64,000 nucleotides of DNA from Pseudonocardia terrae (GTDB lineage Bacteria; Actinomycetota; Actinomycetes; Mycobacteriales; Pseudonocardiaceae), in the NCBI RefSeq assembly GCF_021343995.1, contig NZ_JAJTTE010000009.1, forward strand, positions 1 through 64,000, read 5' to 3'. The translations under genes were made by a program, and so were the position numbers. This document shows, piece after piece, positions 8,698 through 17,065 of this stretch; position 1 is the stretch's first letter, and each line of letters starts with the position of its first letter. The notes under the pieces are model-generated. The model did no database searches. It had not been told where the DNA came from and saw only the letters and a program-made list of their open reading frames with translations.

Positions 8698-9956
8698 GGT
8701 ACCCACGAGTCCCGAGATCGCTCGGGGCGCTCGCCGCCGTGGCAGCGGTCCTGGTGGTCGCCGCCTGTGGCGGATCGGGCGGGGGCGGCGACGCCGCCGC
8801 CCCGGGCGGGCCGATCACCTACGCGGACTGGCAGATCGACGGCGCAGGTCGCGGCGACGCGCTGAAGGCGGCCGTCGAGGGCTTCGCGCAGTCGCCCGGC
8901 GGCAGCCCGGTCACCATCGACCAGATCGCGTTCCCGCAGTACCAGGACACGCTGCTCACCCAGCTCGGCGGCGGCACCGGGCCGGACGTCTTCAACGTGA
9001 CCGTCGACGACTTCTACAACCTGCAGTCCCAGGGGCTGCTCGGCGACCTCGCCGGTACCGTCACCCAGCCGGCGTCGGACTTCATCGCGGCGGACAAGTA
9101 CGCCTTCGTCGACGGCAAGCGCTACGGCGTGATCCACAGCGTGCAGAACTACGCCTTGTTCATCAACAAGGACCTCTTCGCGAAGGCCGGGTTGAACCCG
9201 CCGACCACGTACGACGAGTTCCGGGCCGACGCGCACGCGCTGACCACGGCGGACACCTTCGGTTTCGCGCTGCGGCACAGCACCAGCGATCCCGCCGGCT
9301 GGTGGTACGACCTGTCCAACTGGGTCTACGGCTTCGGCGGCCGCTGGTCGACGGACGACGGGACGCCCACCGTGAACAGCCCCGCCGTGAAGCAGGGCGT
9401 GGCCGCCTTCGCCGACATGGTGGCCAGCAAGGACCACCCCTACGGCAGCGATGGCGCGACCAACCGGCGGATGTTCTGGGAGGGCAAGCTGGCGATGATG
9501 ATCGACAACGCGGCCGTCCCGGCCACGTTGCTCGGCAACAACCCGAACCTGAACCTGCAGGTCGTGAAGGTGCCGTTCCCGACCGACTCGACGGTGATCA
9601 TCCCGATCTTCACCGCGACGAACGCCGACGGCAAGCAGCCCGAGCAGGCCGGCAAGTTCGTGGACTACTGGCTGAGCAAGCCGGTGCAGGACAAGCTGAG
9701 CACCGACACCCGCGGCAACATCATGGCGACGTCGCTGGAGCCGCCGCAGAGCCTGCTGGCCCAGAGCCCGTGGCTGCAGACGTTCTCGGACGGGACGAAG
9801 GACGCCGCGCTGGCGCTGCCGGCCGGGTACGAGGAGAACGCCAACCAGTTCCGCGACGCGGTGCTCCGCGAGATCGACCAGGTGATCACCAACGGCAAGT
9901 CGGTCGACCAGGCGCTGGACGACGCCCAGAACGCCGTCCAGGCGTTGAAGCGGTGA
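8694..9956 (+). CDS. ABC importer substrate-binding lipoprotein (CUT1-like)
   Basis: The 420 residues begin with a lipoprotein signal peptide: basic MRYPRVPR, a hydrophobic Ala/Val core and the lipobox VAAC at about residues 21-24. The mature part has the size and motifs of family 1 extracellular binding proteins (PDVFNVTVDDFYNLQSQG, INKDLFAKAG, GKLAMMIDNAA). It captures the solute outside the membrane for the permeases that follow. Sugar-like uptake is the family norm, but the surrounding genes handle CoA esters, so the ligand may be a glycoside or polyol of the target compound. ATGA overlap upstream and GTGA overlap downstream show tight coupling. Confidence 0.88.
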   Translation: MRYPRVPRSLGALAAVAAVLVVAACGGSGGGGDAAAPGGPITYADWQIDGAGRGDALKAAVEGFAQSPGGSPVTIDQIAFPQYQDTLLTQLGGGTGPDVFNVTVDDFYNLQSQGLLGDLAGTVTQPASDFIAADKYAFVDGKRYGVIHSVQNYALFINKDLFAKAGLNPPTTYDEFRADAHALTTADTFGFALRHSTSDPAGWWYDLSNWVYGFGGRWSTDDGTPTVNSPAVKQGVAAFADMVASKDHPYGSDGATNRRMFWEGKLAMMIDNAAVPATLLGNNPNLNLQVVKVPFPTDSTVIIPIFTATNADGKQPEQAGKFVDYWLSKPVQDKLSTDTRGNIMATSLEPPQSLLAQSPWLQTFSDGTKDAALALPAGYEENANQFRDAVLREIDQVITNGKSVDQALDDAQNAVQALKR

Positions 9957-10882
9957 CCGTCGCGCAGGTCGCGGCGCCGGCCCGGCGGCCCGCCCGCCGG
10001 GCCGGCGGGTTCGGCCTCGCGCTGGTGGCGCCGACCGTCCTGCTGTTGCTGTTGGTGCAGGCGTACCCGCTGGTCGAGGGGCTGCGGCTGAGCTTCACGC
10101 AGACCGCGCTCGCCCGACCCCGCGCGGGGAGCTACGTCGGTCTGGACAACTACGCCGAGCTCTTGGCGGACCCCCGGCTCGGCAAGATCCTCTGGGTCAC
10201 CCTCGTGTACACGGTGGCGTCGGTGCTCGGGTCGCTCGTGCTGGGGCTGGTGGCGGCGATGGTCATGAACGTCGGGATCCGCGGGCGCGGTCTGCTGCGG
10301 GCGATCCTGACGGTGCCCTGGGCCGCGCCCGGCGTGGCCACCGCCCTCGTGTTCATCTGGATGCTCGACAGCCAGTACGGCATCACGAACTGGGCGCTGA
10401 CCCGGCTGCCCTTCGTCGACTCCTACCAGCGCTGGCTCAACGACCCGGCGCTCGCGATGCCCGCGGTCGTCGCCGTCACGATCTGGAAGGTCTTCCCGTT
10501 CGCCGCGATCGCCCTGCTCGCCGCGCTGCAGGCGATCCCGGGCGAGCTGTACGAGGCGGCGAAGGTGGACCGCGCGACCGCGTTGAACCGCTTCCGGCAG
10601 GTCACGATGCCGGGGATCGCGCCCACCGTGCTGACCCTGGCCCTGTTCCTCACGATCTGGTCGTTCCGCCGCTTCGAACTCATCTGGCTGTTGACCGGCG
10701 GCGGCCCGGTCGACGCGACGAACACGCTGATGATCGACCTGTACCGGGAGAGCTTCCGCAACCGGCAGCTCGGGTACGGGTCGGCGATCGGTGTCGTGGG
10801 GCTGGTGCTCTCGGTGGCCGCCGCGGTCGTGTACTTCGTCGTGAGCCGCCGGCTCGGGCGCCGCTACGGAGGTGCCGGATGA
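9953..10882 (+). CDS. ABC importer permease 1 (MalF-like)
   Basis: The 309-residue protein has about six membrane segments, the first at residues 20-40. The binding-protein-dependent transport loop is near residue 200 (ELYEAAKVDRATALNRFRQ), where the coupling helix contacts the ATPase. Start GTG 9953 overlaps the binding-protein stop, and the stop overlaps the next permease. With the genes at 8694, 10879 and 11772 it forms a complete CUT1-type importer. Confidence 0.88.
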   Translation: MTVAQVAAPARRPARRAGGFGLALVAPTVLLLLLVQAYPLVEGLRLSFTQTALARPRAGSYVGLDNYAELLADPRLGKILWVTLVYTVASVLGSLVLGLVAAMVMNVGIRGRGLLRAILTVPWAAPGVATALVFIWMLDSQYGITNWALTRLPFVDSYQRWLNDPALAMPAVVAVTIWKVFPFAAIALLAALQAIPGELYEAAKVDRATALNRFRQVTMPGIAPTVLTLALFLTIWSFRRFELIWLLTGGGPVDATNTLMIDLYRESFRNRQLGYGSAIGVVGLVLSVAAAVVYFVVSRRLGRRYGGAG

Positions 10883-11763
10883 CCGCCGTCGTCACCACGC
10901 CGGCCGCACCCGAGTCCGTCCGGCCGGGTGGCCTCGTCGCCCGCCTGGCATCCCGGCTGGCCAAGTCGGTCGGGATCCTGGCGCTCTGCGTCGTCTGCGT
11001 GTTCCCGGTCTACTGGATGCTGGTCACCGCGACGCTGCCCACCGCCGACCTGTTCGACCGCACCCCGGAGCTCCTGCCACGGCCGGGGGACCTCGCGGTC
11101 TTCGGCGACCTCGTGTCGGGCACACCGATGCTCCGGTGGCTGGCGAACTCCACGATCATCGCGCTCGGCACCACCGTCATCAGCGTCGCGTTCGGGGTGA
11201 CCTGCGGGTACGCCCTGTCCCGCACCCGCTTCCACGGGCGTGGTGTGCTCGGGTTCGCGCTGTTCGTGACCCAGATGCTGCCGGAGGCGCTGCTGGTGGT
11301 GCCGCTCTACGCGGTGTTTGCCGCACTGGGCCTGCTCAACGACCTCGGCGGGCTCGTGATCGTCAACGCGGCGTTCGTCGTGCCGATCATCGCGTGGATG
11401 ATCAAGGGCGCGGTGGACGGGGTCCCGGCCGAGATCGAGGAGGCGGCCCGGGTCGACGGTTGCCCGCGGCTGGCCACGCTGCGCTTCGTGGTCCTCCCCG
11501 TGATCAAGCCGTCGGTGGCGGCCGCGGCGGTGCTGGCCTTCTTCTCGGCCTGGAACGAGTACCTGTTCGCGGCGACCTTCGCGACCGCCGACGCCGTCAA
11601 GCCGACCTCGGTCGGGCTGACCACCTTCATCGGGGAGTTCGCCACCCCGATGAACGTCGTCATGGCGGGCTCGCTGCTCTACGCGCTGCCGGCCGTCGTG
11701 TTCTTCATGCTCCTGCAACGCCACGTCGTCAGCGGCCTCGGGGCCGGCGCGGTGAAGGGATAG
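10879..11763 (+). CDS. ABC importer permease 2 (MalG-like)
   Basis: The 294-residue integral membrane protein has six predicted segments. Its coupling loop is AEIEEAARVDGCPRLATLRF at about residues 185-204, and the C-terminal cytoplasmic tail ends GLGAGAVKG, as is common for MalG-type subunits. The start ATG overlaps the permease 1 stop (ATGA). It pairs with the gene at 9953 to form the transmembrane channel. Confidence 0.88.
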   Translation: MTAVVTTPAAPESVRPGGLVARLASRLAKSVGILALCVVCVFPVYWMLVTATLPTADLFDRTPELLPRPGDLAVFGDLVSGTPMLRWLANSTIIALGTTVISVAFGVTCGYALSRTRFHGRGVLGFALFVTQMLPEALLVVPLYAVFAALGLLNDLGGLVIVNAAFVVPIIAWMIKGAVDGVPAEIEEAARVDGCPRLATLRFVVLPVIKPSVAAAAVLAFFSAWNEYLFAATFATADAVKPTSVGLTTFIGEFATPMNVVMAGSLLYALPAVVFFMLLQRHVVSGLGAGAVKG

Positions 11764-11771
11764 GTGGCCTG

Positions 11772-12968
11772 ATGGGGCGGATCGAGATCCGGGACGTCAC
11801 GCGCCGGTTCGGCGCGACGACCGCGCTCGACGGCGTCGACCTCGTCGCCGAGGACGGCGAGTTCCTGGTCCTGCTGGGCCCGTCGGGCTGCGGCAAGTCC
11901 ACTCTGCTGCGCATGATCGCCGGCCTCGACACGCCGACCACCGGTCGGATCGTCGTCGACGGCGAGGACGTGACGGATCGGGCGCCGGGTGAACGGGACC
12001 TGGCCGTCGTGTTCCAGTCCTACGCCCTCTACCCGCACATGACCGTCCGCCGGAACCTCGCGTTCCCGCTGCTCATGGACGGGTTCCGGTGGTGGCACCA
12101 CGTCCCGTTCCTCGGCTCGGCGCTGTACCGCCGCGAGCGCAGCGACCGCGGGGTCGCCGAGCGCGTGGCGCGCGCGGCGGACGTCCTCGGCATCACCGAG
12201 CTGCTGGACCGGCATCCCCGCACTCTCTCCGGCGGGCAACGGCAGCGGGTCGCCCTGGGGCGTGCCCTCGTGCGGGACCCGGTCGCCTTCCTCATGGACG
12301 AGCCGTTGTCCAACCTCGACGCGAAGCTGCGCGCCGAGACCCGCTACGAGATCCTCGCGCTGCACCGGCGCACCGGGCGCACGGTCGTCTACGTCACGCA
12401 CGACCAGGTCGAGGCCATGACGATGGGCACTCGCGTCGTGGTGCTCCGGGACGGCGCGGTGCAGCAACAGGGGCCACCGGCGGAGATCTACGGCGAACCC
12501 GCGTCGGTCTTCGTCGCCCGCTTCCTCGGCACCCCGCCGATGAACATCGGACCGGGGGAGTGGGACCCGGCGGAGGGCGTGAGCTGGTGGGGCGGGCTCC
12601 TGCCGGCGCTGCCGGAGGGGACCATGCCGGCTGCCGGCGAGCTGCTCGTCGGCGTGCGGGCCGAGGACCTCGTCGTGGCCGTGGACACCGGGCCGGCGGA
12701 GGAGCCGGGCGTGCGGGGCACGGTGGAACTGCACGAGGACATCGGGCACGAGACGCTCGTCGCCGTGACGCCGCTGGCCGCCGACGCGAAGTCGGGCGTG
12801 CGCCGGGCACGGCTGTTCGTGCGGCACCACGGCGAGGCCCCGCCGGTCGGCGCGCCGGTGCGCGTCACCGTCCGGGACGGCGGCCGGATCACCCTCTTCG
12901 ACCCGGCGACCGAGCTGCGCCTGGGCGCCACCCGCGGCGTCCGGATCCCGACCTCGCTCGGCCGCTGA
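11772..12968 (+). CDS. ABC importer ATPase (MsmX/UgpC-like)
   Basis: The 398-residue ATPase shows Walker A GPSGCGKST (about 36-44), Q-loop VVFQSYALYPH, signature LSGGQRQRVALGRAL, Walker B FLMDEPLSNLD and the H-loop VTHDQVEAM. After residue 240 comes the OB-fold regulatory extension of CUT1 ATPases. It starts 8 bases after the second permease and powers the importer. A stretch GFRWWHHVPFLGSALYRRERSD between the Q-loop and signature is longer and more aromatic than in typical MalK proteins, which may reflect a special interface. Confidence 0.9.
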   Translation: MGRIEIRDVTRRFGATTALDGVDLVAEDGEFLVLLGPSGCGKSTLLRMIAGLDTPTTGRIVVDGEDVTDRAPGERDLAVVFQSYALYPHMTVRRNLAFPLLMDGFRWWHHVPFLGSALYRRERSDRGVAERVARAADVLGITELLDRHPRTLSGGQRQRVALGRALVRDPVAFLMDEPLSNLDAKLRAETRYEILALHRRTGRTVVYVTHDQVEAMTMGTRVVVLRDGAVQQQGPPAEIYGEPASVFVARFLGTPPMNIGPGEWDPAEGVSWWGGLLPALPEGTMPAAGELLVGVRAEDLVVAVDTGPAEEPGVRGTVELHEDIGHETLVAVTPLAADAKSGVRRARLFVRHHGEAPPVGAPVRVTVRDGGRITLFDPATELRLGATRGVRIPTSLGR

Positions 12969-13005
12969 CGGCCGGGCACCCCTCGAAGACGGAAGGAGCA
13001 CGGGA

Positions 13006-13227
13006 ATGGTTCCCGCGCGGGCGGACGTGACCGGGAGCGTCGTCGTGGTGAAGGTGGCCGCGGGCGACGCCGTGGAGCAGGACCAGGAGATCATCGTCCT
13101 GGAGTGCATGAAGATGGAGATCCCGGTGCTCGCCCCGGTCTCCGGGACCATCGAGCGCGTCGACATCGCCCCGCACGACTCGGTCAAGGAAAGGCAGATC
13201 CTCGCCACCATTCGTGAGCAAGGATAG
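13006..13227 (+). CDS. Stand-alone biotinyl (biotin carboxyl carrier) domain
   Basis: This 73-residue protein is only a biotinyl domain. The motif ECMKMEIPV carries the lysine (Lys36) that biotin ligase modifies, flanked by the usual GDAVEQDQEI and PVSGTIERV hairpins. A good Shine-Dalgarno (ggaaggag, 12991-12998) precedes ATG 13006. It closes the operon that starts with the carboxyltransferase at 4100 and is its likely carrier. That operon has no biotin carboxylase; the nearest one is at 49387. Family alternatives such as a lipoyl or HlyD-like domain are excluded by the MKM motif. Confidence 0.85.
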   Translation: MVPARADVTGSVVVVKVAAGDAVEQDQEIIVLECMKMEIPVLAPVSGTIERVDIAPHDSVKERQILATIREQG

Positions 13228-13436
13228 CGAGCGGCGGCGAGAAAGCCCGGCGACGGTGATTTCGGCCGCCTTCGCCCGGCCGCGGTCGGACCGGGGAGCG
13301 ATCGTGCCGGTGTAGGCTCCGACCTGCATGTTTCCTTCTCGCGAACAGTCTACTCCGCACGCCGTGGACGTCGTCCCACGCGGCAGGTAACGTCCCGTGT
13401 CGAGAAATCCTATCCACTGGACCGACGGAGTTCCGA

Positions 13437-14264
13437 ATGGGTGGATCGCGCGAGGGAATTGCGGGGAGAACGGATTCTCCGCACTCGGTGAAGTCCGTGC
13501 TCCACGCAGTCGACGTACTCGATGCGCTGCACGCCTCGCCCCGCCCGCTCGGCGTCAGTGACCTCGCCCGGCGGACCGGGCTCAGCAAGAGCACGGTGCA
13601 CAAGATCCTCGTCACGTTGAGGTCGCGTCGGCTCGTCGAGCAGGATCCGGGCACCGCGCGGTGGCGGATCGGATGGCGGCTGTACGAGTTCGGCGCGGGG
13701 TTGACCGGCGACAGCGACCTGGCGCGGTGCGCGCGGCTCTCGCTCGACCAGCTGGCGGAGGAGACCGGCGAGACCGCGCTGCTGGGCGTGCTCGCCGACG
13801 ACGAGGTCCTGTACCTCGACAAGTCGGACGCCCACGGTCCGGTGCCCATGGTGACCCGGCCGGGCCGGCGGAGCCCGCTGCACTCCTCGGCGTCCGGGAA
13901 GGTCCTGCTGGCGTTCGCCGAGCACACCGTCGTCGACCGTGTCCTCGGTGGTCGGCTGGTGCAGCGCACCCCGCGGACGGTCACCGACCCGGAGCGCCTG
14001 CTCGCGATGCTCGAGCGCGTTCGCGACGAACAGTTCGCCAAGGCCGAGGGGGAGAACGAGGTGGCGCTCACGAGCGTCTCCGTGCCGGTCCACGGCCCCG
14101 GGGGCCGGGTGCTCGGGGCGATGACGGTCGCCGGCCCCTCGGCGAGGTTCGGCGCCGCACGGATCCGGCGCTTCACCCGCTGCCTCCGAGCGGCGGCCGC
14201 CGCGACCACCGAGCTGCTCTGCCCCGATCCCGTCCCACCCGCGAGGGCCACCGAGCCCGCCTGA
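13437..14264 (+). CDS. IclR-family transcriptional regulator
   Basis: The 275 residues have an N-terminal winged helix (VLDALHASPRPLGVSDLARRTGLSKSTVHKIL, about 25-56) and a C-terminal effector domain (RSPLHSSASGKVLLAF, EVALTSVSVPV, GAMTVAGPSARF) in the normal IclR order and length. It precedes and faces the same way as the amidohydrolase/Rieske/MFS/aldolase genes, which it probably controls. IclR proteins in such positions often respond to aromatic acids. The 209-bp gap before it, which follows the biotinyl gene, holds no gene and should contain its promoter; I could not fix a clear -35/-10 pair. Confidence 0.88.
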   Translation: MGGSREGIAGRTDSPHSVKSVLHAVDVLDALHASPRPLGVSDLARRTGLSKSTVHKILVTLRSRRLVEQDPGTARWRIGWRLYEFGAGLTGDSDLARCARLSLDQLAEETGETALLGVLADDEVLYLDKSDAHGPVPMVTRPGRRSPLHSSASGKVLLAFAEHTVVDRVLGGRLVQRTPRTVTDPERLLAMLERVRDEQFAKAEGENEVALTSVSVPVHGPGGRVLGAMTVAGPSARFGAARIRRFTRCLRAAAAATTELLCPDPVPPARATEPA

Positions 14265-14326
14265 TCAGCGAACGTCATGGACCGCCGGCGCCGACCGGCT
14301 GTCTCCGCCTGCCCGAAAGGCACCTG

Positions 14327-15430
14327 ATGTCTGCCCCTACCGATGCCCGAACAGAACAGTCCGCTCCGCCCACCACCGGCGCGGTGGATGTCGACGTCCA
14401 CCACGACCTGGCGGCGGTCGAGGAGCTGTTCCCGTACCTCGACGCCCACTGGCGCGACTACGTCGTGGAGCGCGGGCTCCCCGGGTTCGACACGAACTAC
14501 TACCCGCAGGCTTCCCCGATGTCCGTCCGCCCGGACCTCCTCCGGCCCGACGGACCGCCACCGGCGACCGACCCGGCGACCGTCGCCGCCGACGTCCTCG
14601 ACCGGACGGGAAGCTCGACGGCGATCCTGAACTGCCTCTACGGCGTGCAGCCGATGCAGAACGAGTATCTGGCCGCGGCGCTGTCCTCGGCCCTGAACGA
14701 CTGGCAGCGCGAGCGGTGGCTCGCGGTCGATCCCCGGCTGCGCGCCTCGATCGTCGTGCCCACCCAGAACGCCGAGCTCGCCGCCCGCGAGATCGACCGG
14801 ACGGCCGCCGACGGCGCGTTCGTCCAGGTGCTGATGTTCGTCCGGGACCGGATGCAGCTGGGGAAGCGCTTCTTCTGGCCGATCTACGAGGCCGCGGAGC
14901 GGCACGGCCTGCCGATCGCCGTGCATCCCTTCGGCTCGTTCAACCACCCGAACACACCTGCGGGGTGGGCCTCGACCTACATCGAGGAGTACGTGGCGCA
15001 GGCGCAGCTCTTCCACGCCCAGGTCGTGAGCATCGTCTGCCAGGGTGTGCTCGCCCGGTTCCCCGAGCTGCGGTTCGTCCTGCTCGAGAGCGGGGCCTCC
15101 TGGCTACCGCCGCTGATGTGGCGGTTCGACAAGGACTGGAAGGGCCTGCGGCACGACACGCCGTGGGTCGACCGGGCTCCCTCGGACCTGATCCGGCGGC
15201 ACTTCCGGCTGGCGACGGCACCGCTCGACGTCGAGGGCCCCGACGGCCTGCTCCGGCTGATCGACCAGCTCGGCTCCGACGAGATGCTCCTGTACTCCTC
15301 CGACTACCCGCACCACCACCACGACCCGGGCGTCGGTTCCGTGCTCGGCCTGCCCGACGACCTTCGGCAGAAGGTGTTGTCCGGCAATGCCCGGGCCCTC
15401 TACCCGCTCGACCGAGGAGGCCACCGATGA
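14327..15430 (+). CDS. Amidohydrolase-2 family metal-dependent hydrolase/decarboxylase
   Basis: The 367-residue TIM-barrel protein belongs to the amidohydrolase-2 group (PF04909: ACMSD, resorcylate decarboxylase and hydrolase relatives). The metal-site residues appear as DVDVHH near the N-terminus, HPFG near residue 205, a VLLESGASWLPPLMWR strand and YSSDYPHHHHD near residue 325. It is about 40 percent similar by eye to the next gene, with the shared pattern NDWQ..WL..D.RLRASIVV.AQN.ELA..EI. The start overlap (ATGA) shows coupling. A decarboxylase or a C-C or amide hydrolase are possible; the substrate is unknown. Confidence 0.8.
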   Translation: MSAPTDARTEQSAPPTTGAVDVDVHHDLAAVEELFPYLDAHWRDYVVERGLPGFDTNYYPQASPMSVRPDLLRPDGPPPATDPATVAADVLDRTGSSTAILNCLYGVQPMQNEYLAAALSSALNDWQRERWLAVDPRLRASIVVPTQNAELAAREIDRTAADGAFVQVLMFVRDRMQLGKRFFWPIYEAAERHGLPIAVHPFGSFNHPNTPAGWASTYIEEYVAQAQLFHAQVVSIVCQGVLARFPELRFVLLESGASWLPPLMWRFDKDWKGLRHDTPWVDRAPSDLIRRHFRLATAPLDVEGPDGLLRLIDQLGSDEMLLYSSDYPHHHHDPGVGSVLGLPDDLRQKVLSGNARALYPLDRGGHR

Positions 15431-16557
15431 TGACCGCCGCTGAGCTGCCGGTCCGCGACCGCTCGCGCAGCGTCCTGCAGACCGGGATCGTCGATGCGGA
15501 CGTCCACAACATGTACCCCGCTCCGGGCGCACTCGTGCCGTACCTGTCGCAGCGGTGGGCCCGGCACCTGGAGACGATCGGCCTCCGGACGACGGTGCCG
15601 TACCGGGACAACGCCACGACCTTCTTCAAGCTCGCCCCGGCGATCAGCCGTCGCGACGCCTGGCCGCCCGGCGGGGGCCTCCCGGGCTCCGACCTGGCCT
15701 TCCTGCGCGAGCAGTTGCTCGACGGCGTGAACGTCCGCTGGGGGGTCCTCAACTTCCTCACGTCGCTGGAGGACCAGCTCAACGAGGAGTGGGCGGCCGC
15801 CATGGCGCGGGCGATGAACGACTGGCAGATCGCGGAGTGGCTGGATCCGGAGCCGCGGCTGCGGGCGTCGATCGTCGTGCAGGCGCAGAACCCCGAGCTG
15901 GCCGTCGCCGAGATCGAACGCCTCGGCGGCCATCCCGGGTTCGTACAGGTGCTCATGCCGAACCGGACCGCGGAGCCGCTCGGCAGGCGGAAGCACTGGC
16001 CGATCTTCGAGGCCGCCGAGCGGCACGGCCTCACGATCGGCATGCACACCAACGACTCGTGGCGGATCCCGCCGAACTCGGGCTGGTATTCCTACTACCT
16101 CGAGGACCACACCCTGTTGTCCGGCACCACGCAGAGCCAGCTCGCCAGCCTGGTCCTTGGCGGCGTCTTCGAGCGGTTCCCGGGGCTCCGGGTGGTCTGC
16201 ATCGAAGGCGGCTTCGCTTGGATGCCGGCGCTGATGCAGCGCCTCGACGCCGTCTGGCGCCGACTCGGCGACGAGATCCCGGACGTCGTGCGACCACCGT
16301 CCGAGTACCTGCGCGAGCAGGTCTGGGTCACGACGCAGCCGATGGAGGAGCCCGCCCGACCGCGGCAGCTGCTCGACGTGATCGAGCAGATGGGGGCCGA
16401 CCGGATCATGTTCGCCACCGACTACCCGCACTGGGACTCCGACGACCCCGTCCACGCCTTCCCGCTCAAGCTCCCGCACGACATCGAGACCATGATCTTC
16501 CGCGACAACGCCGCGCGGCTCTACGGCTTCCCGATCGAGGAGGACACCGGTGTCTAG
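15427..16557 (+). CDS. Amidohydrolase-2 family protein, paralogue of the preceding gene
   Basis: The 376-residue sister protein has metal-site landmarks DADVHN, IGMHTND, VCIEGGFAWMPALMQR and FATDYPHWDSD. Where the first copy has DVHH, this one has DVHN, so it may bind one metal fewer or differently. Paired paralogous amidohydrolases beside a Rieske protein suggest a two-subunit or sequential system. It overlaps the Rieske gene by 8 bases. Confidence 0.8.
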   Translation: MMTAAELPVRDRSRSVLQTGIVDADVHNMYPAPGALVPYLSQRWARHLETIGLRTTVPYRDNATTFFKLAPAISRRDAWPPGGGLPGSDLAFLREQLLDGVNVRWGVLNFLTSLEDQLNEEWAAAMARAMNDWQIAEWLDPEPRLRASIVVQAQNPELAVAEIERLGGHPGFVQVLMPNRTAEPLGRRKHWPIFEAAERHGLTIGMHTNDSWRIPPNSGWYSYYLEDHTLLSGTTQSQLASLVLGGVFERFPGLRVVCIEGGFAWMPALMQRLDAVWRRLGDEIPDVVRPPSEYLREQVWVTTQPMEEPARPRQLLDVIEQMGADRIMFATDYPHWDSDDPVHAFPLKLPHDIETMIFRDNAARLYGFPIEEDTGV

Positions 16558-16999
16558 GCACGTCGTCGCCCGCACCGACGAGCTGGCCGACGGCGAGCGG
16601 AAGATCGTCGAGATCGAAGGGCGGTCCATCGGGCTGTTCCGGGTCGGCGACGCCTGGTACGCGGTCCGCAACACGTGTCCCCACCAGTCGGGGCCGCTGT
16701 GCCGCGGCTACCTCACCGGCCTGCTCGAGTCCGACGGGCCGGGGGAGTTCCGGTACAGCAGGCGCGGGGAGATGCTGCGCTGCCCCTGGCACGGCTGGGA
16801 GTTCGACCTGCGTACCGGACAGTCCTGGGTGGACCCCACGCGGCTGCGAGTGCGCCACTACGAGACGACGGTCGAGCCCGGCAGCGCCCTGCTCACCGGG
16901 ACACCGCCTGTCGCGCCCGGACAGCGCGTCCCCGGCCCGTACACCGCCGAGACCTACGAGGTCTCGGTCGACCACGACTACGTGGTGATCGAGTTCTGA
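16550..16999 (+). CDS. Rieske [2Fe-2S] ferredoxin-like protein
   Basis: The 149-residue protein has a Rieske cluster site: CPH in NTCPHQSGPLC (about 41-53) and CPWHGWEFDL (about 79-88), giving two Cys and two His ligands. There is no catalytic oxygenase domain, so it is an electron carrier or a stand-alone subunit. An insert between the two ligand loops (LLESDGPGEFRYSRRGEM) makes it longer than typical 105-residue Rieske ferredoxins. GTG 16550 overlaps the upstream gene. Its partner oxygenase is not next to it; it could serve the amidohydrolase pair or an oxygenase elsewhere. Confidence 0.82.
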   Translation: MSRHVVARTDELADGERKIVEIEGRSIGLFRVGDAWYAVRNTCPHQSGPLCRGYLTGLLESDGPGEFRYSRRGEMLRCPWHGWEFDLRTGQSWVDPTRLRVRHYETTVEPGSALLTGTPPVAPGQRVPGPYTAETYEVSVDHDYVVIEF

Positions 17000-17016
17000 T
17001 CGCACGGCAGCGAGAA

Positions 17017-17032
17017 CCCGGCCTGCGCCGGG
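17017..17032 (+). other. Small intercistronic hairpin
   Basis: CCCGGC and GCCGGG flank a 4-base loop between the Rieske and MFS genes. It is too short to be a confident terminator and may only modulate the transcript. Confidence 0.25.
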
Positions 17033-17065
17033 CCCACCACTCCGCAGAGAATCGCAGGTGCGCAC

